Source of the DNA: Streptomyces curacoi
GTDB taxonomy: Bacteria > Actinomycetota > Actinomycetes > Streptomycetales > Streptomycetaceae
DNA: 64,000 nucleotides
Direction of reading: 5' to 3'
NCBI RefSeq assembly: GCF_001513975.1
Contig: NZ_KQ947991.1
Coordinates: forward strand, 255,732 to 319,731
Below the pieces are notes generated by a model. That model saw only the letters and a program-made list of their open reading frames with translations. It was not told the origin of the DNA and did not search any database. A program made the position numbers and the translations under genes. The first letter of the stretch is position 1. Each line of letters starts with the position of its first letter. Of the stretch, positions 34,474 through 42,342 are shown piece by piece.

Positions 34474-34501
34474 GGGCCCATGCCCGGACAGGCATGGGCC
34501 C
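34474..34501. terminator. Hairpin terminator after the FKBP gene
   Basis: Perfect 11-bp stem GGGCCCATGCC / GGCATGGGCCC with loop CGGACA, between the FKBP stop (34572) and pafB start. Confidence 0.85.
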
Positions 34502-34571
34502 CAGGTAGTCGGGTCCGGTCGTACGCCGATCAGTCGCTCACCGTTCGGAGCCGACCTTCAGGACACGTCGG

Positions 34572-34943
34572 TCAGACACCGAGCAGGTCGACCACGAAGA
34601 TCAGCGTCTCGCCGGGCTTGATCGCCGGGGTCGGGCTCTGGTTGCCGTAGGCGAGGTGGGCCGGGATGGTCAGCTGGCGGCGGCCGCCGACCTTCATGCC
34701 CTGCACGCCCTGGTCCCAGCCCTTGATGACACGGCCGGCGCCCAGCGGGAAGCGGAACGGCGTACCGCGGTTCCAGCTGGCGTCGAACTCCTCACCCGTG
34801 CTGAAGGCCACGCCCACGTAGTGGACGGTGACGGTCTGGCCCGCCTGCGCAACCGGGCCGTCGCCCTCCCAGATGTCCTTGATCTCCAGGTCCGCCGGGG
34901 GCTCGCCGCCCGGGAAGTCGATCTCGGGCTTGTCGATGCTCAC
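34572..34943 (-). CDS. FKBP-type peptidyl-prolyl isomerase, cytoplasmic
   Basis: 123 residues, a single minimal FKBP domain: VTVHYVGVAFSTGEEFDASW, PFRFPLGAGRVIKGWDQGVQGM and the C-terminal LIFVVDLLGV. It catalyses cis-trans isomerisation of Xaa-Pro bonds in folding. There is no signal peptide. GTG 34943 has AGGAG eight bases upstream. It lies 61 bp after a secreted two-domain FKBP gene. Confidence 0.92.
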   Translation of the reverse strand: MSIDKPEIDFPGGEPPADLEIKDIWEGDGPVAQAGQTVTVHYVGVAFSTGEEFDASWNRGTPFRFPLGAGRVIKGWDQGVQGMKVGGRRQLTIPAHLAYGNQSPTPAIKPGETLIFVVDLLGV

Positions 34944-35004
34944 TGCAGTGACTCCTATTGGTACGTGTGTCATGCGCGATGACTGATGGGCAACCTGCCC
35001 AGTC

Positions 35005-35946
35005 TTACATCACGGCCAGAATGTCGACGGCGAAGACCAGCGTGGAGTTCTTCGGGACACCCTGCTGCTCCTGGTCGCCGAAGGCCTGGTCGGGCGGCAG
35101 GACGAGCAGCACCCGGCTGCCGGCCTTCTTGCCCACGAGACCGTTCTTCAGACCCTTGATCGACAACTGGTCCAGCGGAAACGTCGCCGTCTTGCCCGCG
35201 TCATACGTGCTGTCGAACTTCTTGCCGCCCTCCCACAGCAGGGCGACATAGTTCACGACCACGCTGTCCGTGTCCTTCACGACGGCGCCGTCGCTCTCCA
35301 GCACGTAGTTGGAGACGAGCTTCTTCGGCGGGTCGCTGTCCTTCGGCATCGTCACCTTCGGTGCCTTGCCGTCGGTGTTCGTGCCGACCTTCGGCAGGTC
35401 GATGGCGTCCTGCGCGACCTCCGTGCCCTTCGCCGACGCGGGGATGGTCGTACCCTTCACGATGTCCACGACGAACACCAGCGTGGCATTGGCCTTGATG
35501 TCACCCTGACCCTGCGCCCCGTACCCCAGGTCCGGGGGGATCACCAGCTCCACGCGGCTGCCGACCTTCTGGCCCTCCAGGCCCTTCTCCCAGCCCTGGA
35601 TGACGCCGCCCGCGCCCAGGGTGAGCGAGAACGGCTGGCCGCGGTCGAAGCTGTTGTCGAACGGCTCGGACTCGTCGTATTCCTGCCCGAGGTAGTTCAC
35701 CTCGGCGGCATCGCCCTTCTTGAGCTTCGCGCCGTTCCCCTCCTTGATGACCTCGACCTTCAGCTCCTTCGGCGGGTCACCCTCCCCCTTGGCCAGAGTC
35801 GGCTTCTGCCCGAACTCGGCACCCTTGGTGATCGCGGGCACCCCGTTCTTGGCGGAGCTGGAGTCGGAGCCCTTGTCGTCGCTGCCGCAGCCCGCCGCGG
35901 AGAGCAGCAGCAGCGGCACGACGAGAAGGCCGGCAATTCGGCGCAC
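35005..35946 (-). CDS. FKBP-type peptidyl-prolyl isomerase lipoprotein, two domains
   Basis: 313 residues. A signal peptide ends in the lipobox LSAAGC, so it is anchored outside the membrane. Two FKBP domains follow: residues about 65-165 (complete, VIQGWEKGLEGQKVGSR) and about 200-313 (degenerate, SIKGLKNGLVGKKAGSR). The second lacks the usual GW pair of the active site and may be structural. GTG 35946 follows GAGGAA. It probably aids folding of exported proteins. Confidence 0.9.
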   Translation of the reverse strand: MRRIAGLLVVPLLLLSAAGCGSDDKGSDSSSAKNGVPAITKGAEFGQKPTLAKGEGDPPKELKVEVIKEGNGAKLKKGDAAEVNYLGQEYDESEPFDNSFDRGQPFSLTLGAGGVIQGWEKGLEGQKVGSRVELVIPPDLGYGAQGQGDIKANATLVFVVDIVKGTTIPASAKGTEVAQDAIDLPKVGTNTDGKAPKVTMPKDSDPPKKLVSNYVLESDGAVVKDTDSVVVNYVALLWEGGKKFDSTYDAGKTATFPLDQLSIKGLKNGLVGKKAGSRVLLVLPPDQAFGDQEQQGVPKNSTLVFAVDILAVM

Positions 35947-36002
35947 GTGTTCCTCAGATCTCAAGACGGCACTGTGGTCGCCCGCCACTCTAGGGCGTGC
36001 GA

Positions 36003-36032
36003 CGGGCCCCGTACGAGAACGTACGGGGCCCG
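36003..36032. terminator. Hairpin terminator after pafA
   Basis: Perfect 13-bp stem CGGGCCCCGTACG / CGTACGGGGCCCG with loop AGAA, 26 bp past the pafA stop on its strand. Confidence 0.9.
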
Positions 36033-36057
36033 TGGCCCGTTTTCCTCAATGCCGGGA

Positions 36058-37419
36058 TCACATTCCCGCGATCAGCTTCTCCACGCGGTCGTCCACCGAA
36101 CGGAACGGGTCCTTGCACAACACCGTGCGCTGAGCCTGGTCGTTGAGCTTGAGGTGGACCCAGTCGACGGTGAAGTCCCGGCGCTGTTCCTGGGCCCTGC
36201 GGATGAAGTCGCCGCGCAGCCGGGCCCGAGTGGTCTGCGGCGGAACCGACTTGCCCTCGAAGATCTTCAAGTCGTTGCAGATACGCGCGGCCTGACCCTT
36301 TTTCTCCAGCAGGTAGTACAGGCCGCGACGGCGGTGGATGTCGTGATAGGCGAGGTCTATCTGCGCCACCCGCGGATGCGACATGGTCATGTTGTGCTTG
36401 GCCCGGTACCGCTCGATGAGCTTGTACTTCATCACCCAGTCGATCTCGGTGCCGATGCGGTCGAGATCCTCGGACTCGATCGCCTCCAGCGTGCGGCCCC
36501 ACAGCTCCAGGACCTGCTCGACCGTGCCGGTGCGGATCCCGCGACGCTCGCAGAAGTCCACGGCCTTCTCGTAGTACTCGCGCTGCACCTCCAGCGCCGA
36601 GGCCTCCCGGCCGCTGGCCAGGCGCACCTTGCGGCGGCCGGTGATGTCGTGGCTGACCTCGCGGATCGCCCGGATCGGGTTCTCCAGGGTCAGGTCGCGC
36701 ATCACGGTGCCCGCCTCGATCATGCGCAGCACCAGGTCGGTGGCGCCGACCTTGAGCAGCATGGTCGTCTCGGACATGTTGGAGTCGCCCACGATCACAT
36801 GCAGGCGGCGGTAGCGCTCGGCGTCCGCGTGCGGCTCGTCGCGCGTGTTGATGATCGGCCGGGAACGCGTCGTCGCCGAGGAGACGCCCTCCCAGATGTG
36901 CTCCGCCCGCTGACTGACGCAGTACACCGCACCGCGCGGGGTCTGCAGGACCTTGCCCGCACCGCACAGCAACTGGCGCGTGACAAGGAACGGGATGAGG
37001 ATGTCGGCCAGCCGGGAGAACTCCCCGTGCCGCGCCACGAGATAGTTCTCGTGGCAGCCATACGAGTTGCCCGCCGAGTCGGTGTTGTTCTTGAAGAGGT
37101 AGACGTCGCCCGCGATTCCCTCCTCGTGCAGGCGTCGTTCCGCGTCTACCAGGAGTCCTTCCAGAATGCGCTCGCCGGCCTTGTCGTGGGTGACCAGTTC
37201 GGTCACGTTGTCACATTCGGGTGTCGCGTATTCCGGATGTGACCCCACGTCGAGATAGAGGCGGGCGCCGTTTCGCAGAAAGACATTGCTGCTGCGGCCC
37301 CATGACACGACACGGCGGAAGAGGTACCGCGCCACCTCGTCAGGCGACAGGCGGCGCTGTCCCCTGAACGTGCACGTGACGCCGTACTCGTTCTCCAGCC
37401 CGAAAATGCGGCGGTCCAT
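36058..37419 (-). CDS. pafA: Pup-protein ligase PafA
   Basis: 453 residues, carboxylate-amine ligase fold. The opening IFGLENEYGVT carries the metal-binding Glu pair, and NTDSAGNSYGCHENYL and NTRDEPHADAERYRRLHVI are shared with its paralogue Dop. It attaches the C-terminal glutamate of Pup to substrate lysines using ATP. The start lies 9 bp after the stop of an MFS gene with no strong ribosome site, suggesting translational coupling to that gene. A strong terminator follows. Confidence 0.95.
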   Translation of the reverse strand: MDRRIFGLENEYGVTCTFRGQRRLSPDEVARYLFRRVVSWGRSSNVFLRNGARLYLDVGSHPEYATPECDNVTELVTHDKAGERILEGLLVDAERRLHEEGIAGDVYLFKNNTDSAGNSYGCHENYLVARHGEFSRLADILIPFLVTRQLLCGAGKVLQTPRGAVYCVSQRAEHIWEGVSSATTRSRPIINTRDEPHADAERYRRLHVIVGDSNMSETTMLLKVGATDLVLRMIEAGTVMRDLTLENPIRAIREVSHDITGRRKVRLASGREASALEVQREYYEKAVDFCERRGIRTGTVEQVLELWGRTLEAIESEDLDRIGTEIDWVMKYKLIERYRAKHNMTMSHPRVAQIDLAYHDIHRRRGLYYLLEKKGQAARICNDLKIFEGKSVPPQTTRARLRGDFIRRAQEQRRDFTVDWVHLKLNDQAQRTVLCKDPFRSVDDRVEKLIAGM

Positions 37420-37428
37420 GACTGAACA

Positions 37429-38688
37429 TTACGCCCGATCCCCCGAGCTGAAACGGGGTTCGACGGCACGGTTTGGATCATTTTCCGATGAAGCCGCAAC
37501 CACCGCCCCCCTCACGGGAGCTGCGAGGACCCGTCCCGTGGCGAGCAGGACCAGCAACGACACGGCCCCCGCGGCACTCGGTACGGCGAACCCCCACACC
37601 GCGCCGCCCTCCTCGACGACCGGCCCCGCCAGGCCCGTTCCGACCGACGCGCCCACCGTGAACGTCGTCACGAGCCACGAGAACGCCTCGGTGACCGTCC
37701 CCCGCGGGGCGTGCCGGTCCACCAGTACGAACGCACAGGCGATGCACGGCGCGAGAAACACCCCGGAGAGCACGCTCAGCAGCGTCATGGTGACCGCACC
37801 CGGCATCAGCATCAGCGGCAGATAACACACCGCCAGAAGGGCCACCAGCCCGCACAGTCGCCGCGCCGGCTCACCACCCCACTGCCGCGCCCCGTACACC
37901 GTGCCGCCGACCAGCGCGCCCAGCCCCAGGCCCGCCATCAGCCAGCCGTACACCGCGTCGCCGCCGTTGTCGTCCGCGTACGACATGGCCGCGACCGCGA
38001 TCGACCCCATCGCCACGCCGATGAACAGGAAGGCGGCGAGAAGCGCCAGCAGCCCCGCCGACCGCAGCGCTCCCAGCCAGTGCGCCTCGCGCGGTGCCGA
38101 ACGCCACGCGCGCGAGGGCGGCGACACGACCACCGAGAGCGCGCCCAGTACCCCGACGACGTTCAGGACCAGCAGCGCCGCCTGCGCACTCCACAGCGAG
38201 GTGCACAGGGTCAGCAGCAACGGTCCGAGGGTGAACATGACCTCCTGCGCCACGGCGTCCATGGCGTACGCCGTGTGCACCTGGCCGTCCTTGTGCAGGA
38301 CGGACGACCACAGCGCCCGCAGCCCGCCCTCCAGGGGCGGTGTGAACAAGCCGGAGGCCGCCACGGCCGCATAGGCGAGCGGCAGCGGGCCGATGCCCGT
38401 GAAGGCGAACACGGCCATCGCGAGGGCCGACGCGACCGCGGCGGGCAGCTGCACCCTGGGCTGGCCGAACAGGTCCACCAGCCGCCCCAGCACCGGCTGG
38501 CCCACGGCGTTGGCGACCCCGTAGACGGCCGCCAGCGCCCCGGCCAGGCTGTAGGAACCGCCCTCCGCGCGCACGAACAGCACGATCGCCAGGGAGGCGA
38601 CGGCGTTCGGCAGCCTGCCTATGAGGGTGCCGACGAGCAGCCGGGCGGCATGCCTCGCCCTGAGGATCTCCACGTATGCGCCGGTCAT
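37429..38688 (-). CDS. MFS transporter, function unknown
   Basis: 419 residues with about 12 membrane helices, a major-facilitator protein with an early GRLVDLFGQPRV loop in place of the canonical motif A. It likely exports a small molecule; no substrate is evident. It is directly upstream of pafA (9-bp gap), so both probably share a transcript. It is divergent from a LacI-family regulator gene that probably controls it. Confidence 0.82.
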   Translation of the reverse strand: MTGAYVEILRARHAARLLVGTLIGRLPNAVASLAIVLFVRAEGGSYSLAGALAAVYGVANAVGQPVLGRLVDLFGQPRVQLPAAVASALAMAVFAFTGIGPLPLAYAAVAASGLFTPPLEGGLRALWSSVLHKDGQVHTAYAMDAVAQEVMFTLGPLLLTLCTSLWSAQAALLVLNVVGVLGALSVVVSPPSRAWRSAPREAHWLGALRSAGLLALLAAFLFIGVAMGSIAVAAMSYADDNGGDAVYGWLMAGLGLGALVGGTVYGARQWGGEPARRLCGLVALLAVCYLPLMLMPGAVTMTLLSVLSGVFLAPCIACAFVLVDRHAPRGTVTEAFSWLVTTFTVGASVGTGLAGPVVEEGGAVWGFAVPSAAGAVSLLVLLATGRVLAAPVRGAVVAASSENDPNRAVEPRFSSGDRA

Positions 38689-38716
38689 CAGCCGCGCCGC
38701 CCTCCGCCGAAGTTTT

Positions 38717-38741
38717 ACGTATAACGTCTCCCGTCATACGT
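38717..38741. promoter_or_regulatory. Candidate LacI-family operator
   Basis: Inverted repeat ACGTAT-N13-ATACGT in the 148-bp divergent gap between the MFS gene and the LacI-family regulator. It overlaps a possible -10 (TTATAC) reading toward the MFS gene. Confidence 0.5.
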
Positions 38742-38836
38742 ACCATGTGCGCTGTTCACGAGTCCAGACGAGCAGGAGTGCGCCCCCGGCCGAAGCGCCT
38801 GGCGGCGAACGCCCAGAAGAAGGAAGCAGGCGGACG

Positions 38837-39853
38837 GTGGCACACGGCAGCACCCGCCCCACCAGCCGGGACGTCGCCCAGGCCGCGGGAGTCTCCCAGG
38901 CCGCGGTCTCCCTAGTGCTCGGCGACAAGTGGCGCGGACGCGTCTCGCAGGCCACGGCCGAACGCGTCCGCGAAGCCGCCCGCGAACTCGGCTACCGGCC
39001 CAACCTCGCCGCCCGCAACCTCCGCCTCGGCCGCACCCGCACCGTCCTGCTCGTCGTCCCCGCCCTGACCACCGAGTTCTTCGCCGGCGTCTACACCGGA
39101 GCCGCCCGTATCGCCGCCCAGAACGGCTTCGGCGTCGTCCTGTACCCCTCCCCCGAAGGCATCGGCCCCGCCCGCGACCCCTTCGCCTCCGCCCAGGCCG
39201 CCCTGGACGGCATCATCGCCTCCTCGATGGCCGCCGACGCCCTCACCGCCCTCCGTGGCGACCAGCTCCCCCTGGTCATGCTGGACAGCGACCCCGAGGG
39301 CAGCCTGGGCGCGGCCACGGTGAACCTCGACATCGCCGACGGTGTCCGCCAGGTCGCCGGCCACCTGCTGGGCCTCGGCCACCGCCGCCTGCTGCACCTG
39401 GCGGCGGACGTGGCGTCCTGGACCTTCGAAGTACGCGCGCGGGAACTGGCCGCCCGCGTCGGCGCGGTGCCCGGCACCTCACTGCTGACCGTCCGCGCGC
39501 CCATCTCCATCGAAGGCGCCCGCACCGCCGCCGAGACCGCGCTCTCCGCCAAGGGCCCCCGCCCCACGGCGATCATCTGCGACGACGACAAACTCGCCGC
39601 CGGCGCCTACAAGGCCGTACGCCGCCTCGGCCTGCGCATCCCCGACGACATCTCCGTCACCGGCCTGGACGACCTGGCCCTGGCCACCGCCATCGACCCC
39701 GAACTGACGACCGTACGGCTGGACGCCGAGCTGTTCGGGGAACGCGGCATGCAGGCCCTCCTGGCGGTCCTGGACGGCCGCCGGCCCGACGGCGGGGACA
39801 TTCCGGTCGAGCTCGTCGTCCGAGGCTCCACAGCGCCGCCCAGCGTGCCCTGA
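38837..39853 (+). CDS. LacI-family transcriptional regulator
   Basis: 338 residues. The HTH (TSRDVAQAAGVSQAAVSLVLGDKW, broken by AAGVS) and hinge (LGYRPNLAARNLR) are followed by a periplasmic-binding-type effector domain (IPDDISVTGLDDLALA). GTG 38837 is chosen for AGAAGGAAG upstream; the frame is open further 5' over the operator region. It probably represses the divergent MFS-pafA unit. Effector unknown. Confidence 0.88.
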   Translation: MAHGSTRPTSRDVAQAAGVSQAAVSLVLGDKWRGRVSQATAERVREAARELGYRPNLAARNLRLGRTRTVLLVVPALTTEFFAGVYTGAARIAAQNGFGVVLYPSPEGIGPARDPFASAQAALDGIIASSMAADALTALRGDQLPLVMLDSDPEGSLGAATVNLDIADGVRQVAGHLLGLGHRRLLHLAADVASWTFEVRARELAARVGAVPGTSLLTVRAPISIEGARTAAETALSAKGPRPTAIICDDDKLAAGAYKAVRRLGLRIPDDISVTGLDDLALATAIDPELTTVRLDAELFGERGMQALLAVLDGRRPDGGDIPVELVVRGSTAPPSVP

Positions 39854-39857
39854 GACG

Positions 39858-39895
39858 CCCTGTGCCCCGGCCGAGGAGTCGGCCGGGGCACAGGG
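39858..39895. terminator. Bidirectional hairpin terminator
   Basis: Perfect 17-bp stem from CCCTGTGCCCCGGCCGA with loop GGAG. It begins 5 bp after the LacI-family gene stop and lies 19 bp from the prcA stop, serving both convergent genes. Confidence 0.92.
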
Positions 39896-39913
39896 CGGGC
39901 GGGTGAGGCGGGA

Positions 39914-40675
39914 TCACTCCTCGGAACTACCGGAGTCCTCCGGGTTCTCGGCGCTCTCGGCCTCGCTGGCCGCCCCGTCGGCCTCCAGCAGCCGGACGAG
40001 CTGCCGGCCGACGATGCGCTTGAACTTGCGCGCCTGCGGACGCGTACGGTCCAGCACCGCGACCTCCAGGCGCTCGGCGGGGATCTCCCGCTGCGTGCCG
40101 TTCGTGTCACGCGACAGAGCCTGCACGGCCAGCTTGAGCGCCTCGGCCAGGCTCATGCCGTCCCGGTGACGCTGATCCAGGAAGCTGCTGATCTGCTCGG
40201 CATTGCCGCCGACCGCGACCGAACCGTGCTCGTCCACGATGGAACCGTCATGCGGCAGCCGGTAGATCTGGTCGCCCTCCGGCGTCTCCCCCACCTCGGC
40301 GACGACCAGCTCCACCTCGTACGGCTTCTCGGCCGCGGAAGAGAAGATCGTGCCCAGCGTCTGGGCGTAGACATTGGCGAGACCGCGAGCGGTCACGTCG
40401 TCACGGTCATAGGTGTAACCACGGAGATCGGCATACCGCACCCCGCCGATCCGCAGATTCTCGTACTCGTTGTACTTGCCGGCCGCCGCGAAGCCGATCC
40501 GGTCGTAGATCTCGCTGAACTTGTGCAGCGCGCGGGACGGATTCTCGCCGATGAAGACGATGCCATCGGCGTACTGCAGCACGACCAGGCTGCGGCCGCG
40601 CGCGATGCCCTTGCGGGCGAACTCCGCGCGGTCGGTCATCGCCTGCTGAGGTGAGACATAGAACGGCGTCGACAC
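39914..40675 (-). CDS. prcA: Proteasome alpha subunit PrcA
   Basis: 253 residues. Typical alpha-ring start MSTPFYVSPQQAMTDRAEFARKGIARG with the gating N-terminus, and no N-terminal threonine nucleophile. The acidic C-terminus (EAESAENPEDSGSSEE) is variable in the family. It forms the outer rings of the 20S core with PrcB, encoded 61 bp upstream. Confidence 0.96.
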   Translation of the reverse strand: MSTPFYVSPQQAMTDRAEFARKGIARGRSLVVLQYADGIVFIGENPSRALHKFSEIYDRIGFAAAGKYNEYENLRIGGVRYADLRGYTYDRDDVTARGLANVYAQTLGTIFSSAAEKPYEVELVVAEVGETPEGDQIYRLPHDGSIVDEHGSVAVGGNAEQISSFLDQRHRDGMSLAEALKLAVQALSRDTNGTQREIPAERLEVAVLDRTRPQARKFKRIVGRQLVRLLEADGAASEAESAENPEDSGSSEE

Positions 40676-40736
40676 CGGTTATCCGTCCCTTTCAGTCGAA
40701 GTCACAGGATCACCTTGATAAGACCGAGCCCGCCGC

Positions 40737-41582
40737 CTACAGCAGCGCGGCCCGCGGGCCGTCGGGCTGCTCCAGACGCCGCTCCAGGATGGAACGGGCG
40801 ATCTCGGAGGACTCGTCGTCGCCGAGCCGGCGGAAACCGTCCTCGGTGATCACCGTGACGATGGGGTAGATCCGGCGGGCGACATCGGGACCACCGGTCG
40901 CCGAGTCGTCGTCGGCCGCGTCATACAGGGCCTGCACCACGAGCGTCGTGGCCTCGGCCTCGGTGAGGTCGGCACGGAAGAGCTTCTTCATGGCACCGCG
41001 CGCGAAGATCGACCCCGAGCCGGTGGCGGCGTAGCCCTGCTCCTCCGAACGACCACCCGTCACGTCGTAGGAGAAGATCCGCCCCTTCGCCCGGTCGACG
41101 TCGTATCCGGCGAAGAGCGGCACCACGGCCAGCCCCTGCATCGCCATTCCCAGGTTCGACCTGATCATGGTCGACAACCGGTTCGCCTTGCCCTCCAGCG
41201 ACAGCTGAGCACCCTCGACCTTCTCGAAGTGCTCCAGCTCCAGCTGGAAGAGCCTGACCATCTCGACGGCCAGACCGGCGGTACCGGCGATACCGACGGC
41301 CGAGTACTCGTCGGCGGGGAACACCTTCTCGATGTCGCGCTGGGCGATCACGTTACCCATGGTCGCCCGCCGGTCACCGGCCAGCACCACGCCCCCCGGG
41401 AACGTCGCGGCCACGATGGTCGTGCCGTGCGGCGCCTCGATCACGCCCTGGGTGGGCGGGAGTTGGCGGTTGCCGGGCAGCAGCTCCGGCTGGTGCTCGG
41501 CGAGAAAGTCCATGAAGGAGGAGGACCCAGGCGTCAGGAAGGCAGCTGGTAGACGCCCGGTGCTACGAGTGTTGGCTTCCAC
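40737..41582 (-). CDS. prcB: Proteasome beta subunit PrcB
   Basis: 281 residues including a 53-residue propeptide. Cleavage before Thr54 in APHG-TTIVAATFPGGVV exposes the catalytic threonine; the Asp and Lys of the active site (AGDRRATMG) follow. GTG 41582 gives the usual propeptide (starting VEANTRSTGRLPAAFLTPG). The first 49 bp overlap the end of the endonuclease VII-like remnant. Cotranscribed with prcA. Confidence 0.96.
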   Translation of the reverse strand: MEANTRSTGRLPAAFLTPGSSSFMDFLAEHQPELLPGNRQLPPTQGVIEAPHGTTIVAATFPGGVVLAGDRRATMGNVIAQRDIEKVFPADEYSAVGIAGTAGLAVEMVRLFQLELEHFEKVEGAQLSLEGKANRLSTMIRSNLGMAMQGLAVVPLFAGYDVDRAKGRIFSYDVTGGRSEEQGYAATGSGSIFARGAMKKLFRADLTEAEATTLVVQALYDAADDDSATGGPDVARRIYPIVTVITEDGFRRLGDDESSEIARSILERRLEQPDGPRAALL

Positions 41583-41887
41583 GCGTTTCCTTCCAGGTAG
41601 TCGGCAGCTCGGTTCATCGCTTCGGGATCGTCCCTCAACAGGCCGAGGCCGGAATTGCAGTTGAAGCACAGTACGCCACGGACCCTACCCGTGTTGCGGC
41701 AGTGATCCACATGAACGGCCGGACCCTTGAGAGGATCATGCAGAGCCCGCGACGAGCGGCGACCATCGGATACCGCTCGGCTTCGGTGATGCCGAATACG
41801 CGCGCCCGAGCGCGAAGGCTGCGCGCGGTGCGGCTTGGGTCCACCGCACCGCGCGCAGCACTTCAGCTCCGGCTCTCCGACCACCAC
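41534..41887 (-). pseudogene. Endonuclease VII-like HNH gene, deleted and frameshifted
   Basis: Between pup and prcB lies a remnant of a recombination endonuclease VII-like gene. One frame gives the zinc-finger start LKCCARCGGPKPH, and the same frame later gives the HNH end VHVDHCRNTGRVRGVLCFNC and YLEG. The connecting segment FGITEAERYPMVAARRGLCMIL lies in another frame, and the central part seen in intact relatives is missing. An extra TC near 41735 explains one shift. A short product starting at GTG 41887 could still be made. Intact homologues occupy this position in other Streptomyces. Confidence 0.75.
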
Positions 41888-41925
41888 TCCACCCCGTACG
41901 CCTTCGATCCGAAGGAAAAGGTGGG

Positions 41926-42144
41926 TTACTGACCACCCTTTTGAACGAAGGACCGCACGAAGTCCTCGGCGTTCTCCTCAAGGACGTCGTCGATCTCGTC
42001 CAGGACGGAGTCCACGTCGTCGCTCAGCTTCTCGTGCCGCTCCTTGAGGTCCTCCGAAGCCTGCGCCTCAGCCGCCTGCTCCTCGACCTCCTCCGTGGAG
42101 CGCGTGGCCTTCTGCTGTCCGCCGCCGGTGTCCTTGGTTGCCAT
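41926..42144 (-). CDS. pup: Prokaryotic ubiquitin-like protein Pup
   Basis: 72 residues. The central helix ERHEKLSDDVDSVLDEIDDVL binds the Arc/Mpa coiled coil and the protein ends in GGQ. The terminal Gln must be deamidated to Glu by Dop before PafA can ligate it. ATG 42144 is preferred over an upstream in-frame start at 42174. A small inverted repeat (CCTTCG/CGAAGG at 41901-41915) follows it. Confidence 0.97.
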   Translation of the reverse strand: MATKDTGGGQQKATRSTEEVEEQAAEAQASEDLKERHEKLSDDVDSVLDEIDDVLEENAEDFVRSFVQKGGQ

Positions 42145-42342
42145 ATCCCTCACCCCGCTCAGTTCGCCCGACATGGTCGACAGGTCGGCTTTCCTGCCGA
42201 TCGGTGATGATCAGACCCTACAAGCCGGGTCTGACATCGGCCCCGCAGTTTCTCCAACGTACGGGGGCCACCTCGATGATTCCCGGACGCCGGGTTTTCC
42301 ACCCTGCCCAGCCGGAGTCCGGCCGACACCGCCCGAGTACCC

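Noticed and set aside
35947..36057. A short gene between pafA and the FKBP lipoprotein
   Set aside because: The gap is filled by the pafA terminator and the lipoprotein's upstream region; no frame with a ribosome site remains.
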